In this document: one piece after another, positions 58,079-64,000 of the stretch | How positions within the stretch are numbered: the first letter of the stretch is position 1 | Layout: the number at the start of each line of letters is the position of its first letter | Assembly: GCA_023159155.1 (NCBI GenBank) | Contig: JAJNNX010000024.1 | Location: forward strand, 1 to 64,000 | Direction: 5' to 3' | Source: Ustulina deusta | Lineage: Eukaryota > Ascomycota > Sordariomycetes > Xylariales > Xylariaceae | DNA: 64,000 nucleotides | Program-made: the position numbers and the translations under genes | Notes under the pieces: generated by a model | The model's database searches: none | What the model was told of the DNA's origin: nothing | Seen by the model: only the letters and a program-made list of their open reading frames with translations

Positions 58079-59453
58079 GTTCGCTTGTTTCTCTGCCATG
58101 GACATTTTTGCCTCGTGAAGTCGTCGGCCGATGAACCGTACATACAGTTGTATTACGATACCTCACGCTCTTTGTATAAAATTTGTCTCTGTTTTTGTAG
58201 TCGATTGAATGTCAATTTTTAATCATACCTCAGGTAACTTTGGAAGACCAGAGCAGATGGGCTTATTCTCGAAACTTTTCGAGGCCAGCTCGCGTAGTAT
58301 ACGTAATTTATTACCCAACCATCTATTATCTCTGCATAATGTAGGTAGTTAGTGTATGGTCAGATAAGACCTGGTCAGCACGCCGCAACAGTATAGTTGA
58401 ATTCCACCTAGTAATGGTGTTGCTCGTAGGATAGAAGGGAGGACCCATTATATGTATTGACCGTTTAGCACACGACCGTTTAGCACACAGCTGATAAGCC
58501 TCAACATAGCACGGTATATTCCGGCCGCCTCTCGAAGCGAGGGACCATGCAGTTCTTTCGGACACCGAAATCTCATGCATGCCGCCCCTTCCCGTCGGTC
58601 CTACGTCACTACCGGTAGGTATTTCGCGCATGGCGTATCTAGCGTACGAACCCCGGGAAGTTCCCTAGCGTTGGGTTCGTAGCCCAAATCGTGTTAGGTT
58701 CGCAGTTTAGCCGCATTTTCCACGTCAAAAAAGGGAAGACGTGCATATGTACCGACTTCGCCGCATTCTTGCATGGGCATTCGTAAGGACGCAGGAGGTA
58801 TACGAGTAGCGGAACTTCCGATGCAACGTTCACAATTGCTCTGTTCATCTTTATACCGTCAATTGGAATGTGCCTATCATGTGTTGCGAGAACTGTGATG
58901 CGGTTGGCGTGGGAAGCAGCAGCTAGGAAGATGGTGTTGTCTTGCCCGCTCAACAGACTTCCATCTCAAACGTGTTTCTTGGTTTTCAACTCATGAGACA
59001 CTTACAAGATAATGTCAATATAAACATGCAATAGGTACGTATATCATCGAAATCGAGGTGCCTTTGGAGTTTAGATTTAAAACTGTTACCCACTTTTCGC
59101 GAATGCCTCTTCTCAGAAAGCACCGAGGTTACGATCCAGGGTAAGCTCTCTCATATAGGGTTGCGAGACACAGACGAAACAGGATAGCAATAATGGCGAA
59201 AGAAACACAAATTGCTCTCGTATTCATTAATCATTACTTATCATGCCTCTAAACACCAATTGCCGTGTACGCCGTGCTGCGAACACCCAGTATGTTTTTA
59301 ATTCAACACATAAAAGAGGAAAACAAAATGAGCAGGAATGCCCTTCCCAAGCATGGACCCCCAGACGACTCGTTAGTTCTACATGCCCCCATAGGGAATT
59401 CGACCATCAGGCCGGCGAGTTTCTCCTTCAAACACGCCTCCTAGCTAACATCT
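58079..59453. other. Intergenic, includes one copy of a diverged dispersed repeat
   Basis: About 1.4 kb. The minus-strand frames 58953-58639 (104 codons) and 58631-58326 show no motif and overlap repeats, so they are not called. A 14-15 bp direct repeat, GACCGTTTAGCACAC, occurs twice in a row near 58459-58487. Part of 58316-58415 resembles 62458-62553. Confidence 0.5.
58316..58415 (+). repeat. Diverged dispersed repeat, copy 1
   Basis: It shares with 62458-62553 an alignable series of words: ATCTATT, TGTATG-TC-G-TA, A-ACCTGGT-CAG, CGCC-CAAC-GTA and AATTCCACCTA, in the same order and spacing. By eye about three quarters of positions match, mostly with transition differences. Possibly an old element fragment. 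Confidence 0.5.
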
Positions 59454-61299
59454 TTATATCAAGCACTGTGGCGGTCGTTCTTCTTCTCTTCGCACCGCAT
59501 AGTTGAGAAGGGGCGACGCGAAGTTGTGTGGGTGACCCGGCAATTCCGCATACCCGACAGGAAATCTATCTAACAAGTCGTCTGGCCTTCTGCGCATGGT
59601 GCCCTGCTCACATTGATCACTCCTACACCCGTCTTCAGCCGGCCGTTCGGCGAAACGCTTGCCGCTGCTTCTCGTTGAGGCCAAGGTTTGCGGACGGGTG
59701 AGCAGTTGCACATCGCCTATTGGTAGCTCAATCAAAGGGTCATCGGGCAGCTCCGTCTGCCCTATTGCTAGTTCGGTTAACGGATCGTCTGGCTTTTCTC
59801 TAATGATGCCCGTCCCGTCGAATTCAAGGACACCGCCAATGTATGGTGGCCCGACGTCTTGTGCAGCGAGTTGGTCGGGATCGGGGTTGTGTGTTGTTTT
59901 GAGTTATTTCAAGCCGCGTATGTGATGAAGCACGAGCCATGTGATGGCGACGATGGCACCAAGGAGAACGACGCCGGATCCTATCCCGATACCAGCATAA
60001 GCGCCAGCGGATAGAACGGTGCCATCCTTCGGCTTGGATGCGGTTGTTGCGTTAGTTCCATTGTTCATCCCGTTGCAGGCAAGATGGGGAATAGTGCCTT
60101 CATTATGTTGTGATACCAGCTTGGAGCAGTCGAAGTCAGGGTTCAATGCTTCGACCACTACATTCCCAGACACAAAATTCAGTGCCGGGAACAGATTGTT
60201 ACCAAAAGTTCTAAAGCCTCGTCAGGATTGTCTATTGCTTGTTTCGAGCATGACATTATAATACTTGCGGGTTAATGAATCCTCGGATATGGATATTATT
60301 TCCGACCCTCTGAAGTGACGGAGCTACTGGGAAGGTGGTATTGATATTATCCACAAACACAAGATCGACCATCTCTGAGATGCGGTTGAAATTAAATGCA
60401 CAATTCGTGTTATTGCTGATGTTAAGAGTTGTGCCGACGCTTGTGAGGCCGTTAAAGTTGATCTTGACATTGGCGTTTGAAAAAATATTCAAATAATCCC
60501 CACCTGATTCGATACGGCTGAAATCAATGGGTAGGCCATTGTTCGGGGTGAAGAGGTGTCCTTCACCATCATTAGGAGGCACCCACGCAGAATCTGAGAG
60601 GCTCATAGACGCGTTGACATGAATAGATGGAACTGCCTCCCCATAAGGGCCGGAAAGGGCGATGTTGGCGGCGTTTGTGATATTTAGATCGCCGACTGAT
60701 TTCAGACTCAGTAGGTAGTAGTTGCATCCTGCTTGACCCGTCAAATCAAAGTGAACAACGTCTTCTAAACTCTCGAGGCTTAAGCAGCTGTTCGTTTCAA
60801 GGTCATCTAACTTCGTGGTATCACTGAACGTGGTTATGTAAGAGGTGTGATTTGATGTCTCATAATAGACGTAAGAGTCATGATCCGAAATTGGAAATTG
60901 AATATCCAGAAAGACAAATTCTGGTGCCCCCGATACGTCAAGCAGGAAAGGATGCGATGGATAAGCCGTGTTGTTGAGATGTGCGGCAGAGACACTATAT
61001 GAACTTGTTGCATCATGGATAAATAATTCATGCAGAGACACAAGCTGGGGGAATTCCAAGACTTCTAAGCTGGGACTTTCCTCAACAGATACACGGAATA
61101 AAGTAGTGATATTGGTGAAGTTGAGTGTGCCTGTTACTCCTTTGATGTACAGGAGTAAGTAAGCATCACCGCTGCCGAACGACGATAGAGGCCCATTGTT
61201 GATATCTGATTGACTGGATATCGTGATATTCCGGTAACCCAAGTTAAACCGTTTGACCCAGGGATGTAGGACATCCTTCTTAGTCGTTCTTTCGATCAT
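59454..61299 (-). pseudogene. Ecm33-like cell-surface protein with an in-frame stop before its cytoplasmic tail
   Basis: Two exons (61299-60269, 60210-59904) encode 445 residues. They contain NITISSQSDINNG, leucine-rich segments (LEVLEFPQLVSLHELFI, LNISNNTNCAFNFN), many N-glycosylation sites, FDCSKLV, and a transmembrane helix at about 414-438. The model then meets TAA at 59906-59904. The same frame stays open for 149 more codons (59903-59457) with sensible tail sequence including DVGPPYIGGVLEFDG, PDDPLTELAIG and PDDPLIELPIGD, ending in TAA at 59456-59454. The intron is probably GC-AG. No signal peptide is visible at the N-terminus, although such surface proteins need one. The likeliest reading is a decaying gene with CAA or another sense codon changed to TAA; readthrough is possible. 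Confidence 0.6.
60211..60268 (-). other. Probable GC-AG intron in the Ecm33-like gene
   Basis: The frame reads FIN then CC, GCAAGT..., TTTAG, A-ACT-TTT, giving INPTFGNNLFPALNF. The GT available in the same place (GTATTA) does not give a continuous frame with any acceptor. GCAAGT is the typical GC donor, and CTGAC lies just upstream of the acceptor as a branch-site candidate. Confidence 0.7.
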
Positions 61300-64000
61300 G
61301 GGGTACCTACTGGCTCATTGCTGCGACTCCATCCGGTGTTGAGAAAAACGGTTATAGGTTTTATCATTTCTTAGGGAGACCACAGAATAAATAGTTGGGG
61401 GGATGGGAAATGAAGGGGGTCGATGTGCCATGTTCCACGAACTTTCACCTTAATGGTCAATGTCACTACCTCTAACTTAGCCAAAACCTGTCTTCACTTT
61501 GAGCATCAAATGAGCTCTCATGTCGCATTGTTGGGAGGATCCTTAAGTAGCACCGGGGGCGATAGCGAGCCAACTCCTTTAAATGCTATTGGGCAGAGAG
61601 AAACTCCTGGGCATCTTGTTGTGCCACTTGGCCAGGGGCGGGAAAACAGAACATCTGGCAGCCCAAGGAATTTCGAGCTACGGAATGTTTTGATACCATA
61701 CTGGTCGGGGTCGTATGTTGAAATAGATGTAACGGCATATGCATAAGTCCTAAAGTGGTGGCCGCTTTAGCTTGGCAGCTTAAACACCATATAAGTAAGT
61801 TAACACATCATCACATCGCGAGAATTGTCCAAAGGACTAACGAATGAGTTCGGCATAGGCGGTATGTCGCCATCTTATTTGGCTTTTCCTCGCCGAGGCC
61901 AAACCGTCCCTGACAATAGCAATCTTGGGATTTATAGCGTCTGATGCCAATTGAAGATCCTGGTCATCTAGCCCACTGCTCTGAATATTCGTGTTTTTTG
62001 CATTATGGCGTTTCCCGAAGGCCAGTGTCTCTTGTACCCTCCCGCAGTGGGTGCTCGGGCTGAAGTAACTTGTTCAGATGACGATCTTCGATAATACGTT
62101 CATCGATTTCATCTTTGCTCGGCTCGCCGTATCCTATCTAAAGGGGGTTCGGTCGAGTCCGACCCGGGCTACTCTGCCTCGACAAAGTCGGGATGATGGG
62201 CAGCTGCTTCCGAGGCTTGATGCAACACGCCACATACCTAAGTAGAAATGCACATGGCTTGTTAGCTTCTCTTCAAGAAGAGTGCTTTGTAAGTCTGGAA
62301 TCCTAATCAGCAGACTACTCATCTAAAAGACCTAAGGTCACCTTATCGAACCTCCAATAGCACGGAGGGCGATTCAAAATTCTGCAAAGATATAAAACAG
62401 CACAGCCAAAATGAGCCAAGGGGAGAGGCAGAGTGCCTATGTAATCTACCGGTATTAGCCAATCATCTATTTTTGTATACTACCTAATCATGTATGATCG
62501 GTTAAAACCTGGTTCAGACGCCACAACTGTAGTATTGTCCAATTCCACCTACCCAGTACTTAACGCCATGGGTACTATGCGCTGGGATAAGATACCTGCA
62601 CTACGCTGCCATCCGACATGTGACAATGCGCAATATGGAGTAGGAGAGAATTATGTAAAATTACCATTTTCAGCAGTCAATCTTTTTTGAGCCCAGTTCT
62701 GGACCATTGCTGTGTTGTAGCGCACGAACTTTTGGGACGAACGCAATACATCTCTATAATCCTGTGGTGCAGTTTACTAGGTACTTAGATGTAACCATAC
62801 AAACATTGCCCCCTTGTGAATCGCTCTCGTGATAGCTTGTTTTAAAAGTACATTACATACTAGGGTCCTCTATGCGTAAAGCCATGTACATATGCGTATG
62901 CCTACGGACCCCACTGGTACTTACCTATTATGAGATGTGTACACACTGTCGATATGAACTTGGAGCTAAAATCTGATGGATACTACATACATGTACGCAT
63001 AGGAGGCAGTTAGGTGCCTGGCTAGTTAGAAAAGTTGCGCATTTTGTCTATACATTACGCAGTATGCCAGTAGTAGTAGCCGCATAAAAGGCAGTAAGCG
63101 TTACTGTACATGCTATGTAGTCACACCCAGTAGTGTACACTAGATCATGTAGGGGTTTTTTTTTTTGATGAACTGCAGCGAGAGCGAGAAGAACAGTACG
63201 GTACTGTAGTGCCTAGTACGTGTAGTGTAAACATCTGAAGGTTGTGGGCTGTGCTTGGGCGGCAGGCAACATGCGTGCTGCCCAAGACAGAGTCTTGGCA
63301 TTCAGAGCCAATCAGAACAGCCGAGAAATGCTAGCTGCCGTAACGTCGCGCTCTAGTCAGCCCTCTAGTGTCCCTCCTAGCGTATAGATGAACAAGGTAC
63401 AACTGAGAGCAGACTAAAGGTCGCCGAGGTACACTCCTAGCAGGTACAACGGAGCGAGGAAGCACGGCGCGCACGCACTACAGTACAATAAATACATGTT
63501 GGGAAGGATACCTATTTCCTAGGTAGATTGATTTAGACTGACCTGTACTCCTAGTCGTCTGCCCAGTCCCCTGACAAGTCCCCTGACCATGACCGCTGCT
63601 GCACCTCAACCGAGGACCCTGGCCATTTCAGAATGGACTCAATGGCTAGTGTACCTACACTATGACTAGGGCGAGGTAATCACGACATTCACTTCTTGAG
63701 GCTCCACACACGGTTACTGATGGGAGGAGGTATGCGTAAACTGAGCAGATCTGTTCTGTTCTTCGACTGATCTGCTATTTACCGCGATGCACTGTGGTGG
63801 AAAGAGGAACACCCTCGCTGATCTAGCTGACCGTCGTGTTTGCACAACGAATCAACCCTCTCCGGTTGGAGAGAGTCTTGATGTGTCGGACAGCGACGAT
63901 GAAAGGGGAATGTCGATCGGTTCTGCCATACAGTATACCAACTTATACTGCCTACATCAGCATGGCCTGCACCAGCTCTGTCCAGGCACACCCCGGCTCT
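61300..64000. other. Intergenic, no supported gene to the window end
   Basis: About 2.7 kb. The frame at 61423-61746 (107 codons, plus) and the minus frame at 63991-63779 have no recognisable motifs and are not called. Many TACCTAG/CTAGGTA words occur (for example 62776-62790, 63510-63525), plus a T-run at 63157 and tandem CCCCTGAC repeats near 63567-63588. Part of a diverged repeat lies at 62458-62553. No tRNA was identified. Confidence 0.5.
62458..62553 (+). repeat. Diverged dispersed repeat, copy 2
   Basis: Collinear with 58316-58415 over about 95 bp, as described for copy 1. The two copies lie in the same orientation about 4.1 kb apart on either side of the Ecm33-like gene. Confidence 0.5.

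Noticed and set aside
62120..62230. Possible tRNA suggested by GGTTCGGTCGAGTCC
   Set aside because: The T-loop-like word lacks a matching A-box at the right distance and the arms do not fold into a cloverleaf by eye.

Overview
The window is genomic DNA of a filamentous ascomycete, most likely a Sordariomycete. The genes carry short (about 40-250 bp) GT-AG introns. The protein families are fungal: a highly reducing polyketide synthase (PKS), an adenylate-forming reductase, a SAT4/rhodopsin-like membrane protein and a GH75 chitosanase. The left 11.3 kb has the extreme AT bias and transition-only decay left by repeat-induced point mutation (RIP). Gene models were built by hand from splice consensus and frame continuity. 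Every multi-exon model given below sums to a whole number of codons. No homology search was run.

Layout. (1) 1-11333 is an AT-rich, gene-free block. It holds a structurally complete but RIP-destroyed Ty3/gypsy retrotransposon (827-8387, minus strand) with paired 179-bp LTRs and a TAATC target duplication. A GC-rich island of about 170-190 bp near 10873-11040 escaped the decay. (2) 11925-31847 is a candidate secondary-metabolite cluster: an HR-PKS without an enoylreductase domain (minus), a seven-helix rhodopsin-like protein (plus), an NRPS-like A-T-R reductase (plus) and an MFS exporter (plus). (3) 32280-56123 is core, mostly housekeeping sequence: GH75 chitosanase, SEH1 nucleoporin, xylose-reductase-type aldo-keto reductase, PSF2 of GINS, an unknown membrane protein with acidic 36-residue repeats, an LSH/IRC5-type SNF2 remodeler, TFIIA small subunit, a TMEM42-like EamA protein, a CLC chloride transporter, a Dpb3-like histone-fold protein and U2 snRNP A'. 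(4) 57104-61299 has a RING-finger protein and an Ecm33-like surface protein that appears to be decaying. (5) 61300-64000 has no gene I can support.

How the cluster may work (inference). The PKS would build a methylated, partly unsaturated chain on its own ACP but has no visible release domain. The A-T-R protein activates a carboxylic acid as adenylate and thioester and reduces it with NAD(P)H. It could act on the released polyketide acid or on a separate acid. The MFS protein would export the product. No pathway transcription factor, P450 or trans-ER is visible, so the cluster may be incomplete or may have lost members to the RIP-mutated block next to the PKS 3' end.

Notable details are two probable GC-AG introns, a 16-nt microexon in the CLC gene, a three-copy tandem repeat upstream of the reductase, and an in-frame TAA in the Ecm33-like gene followed by 149 more sensible codons.
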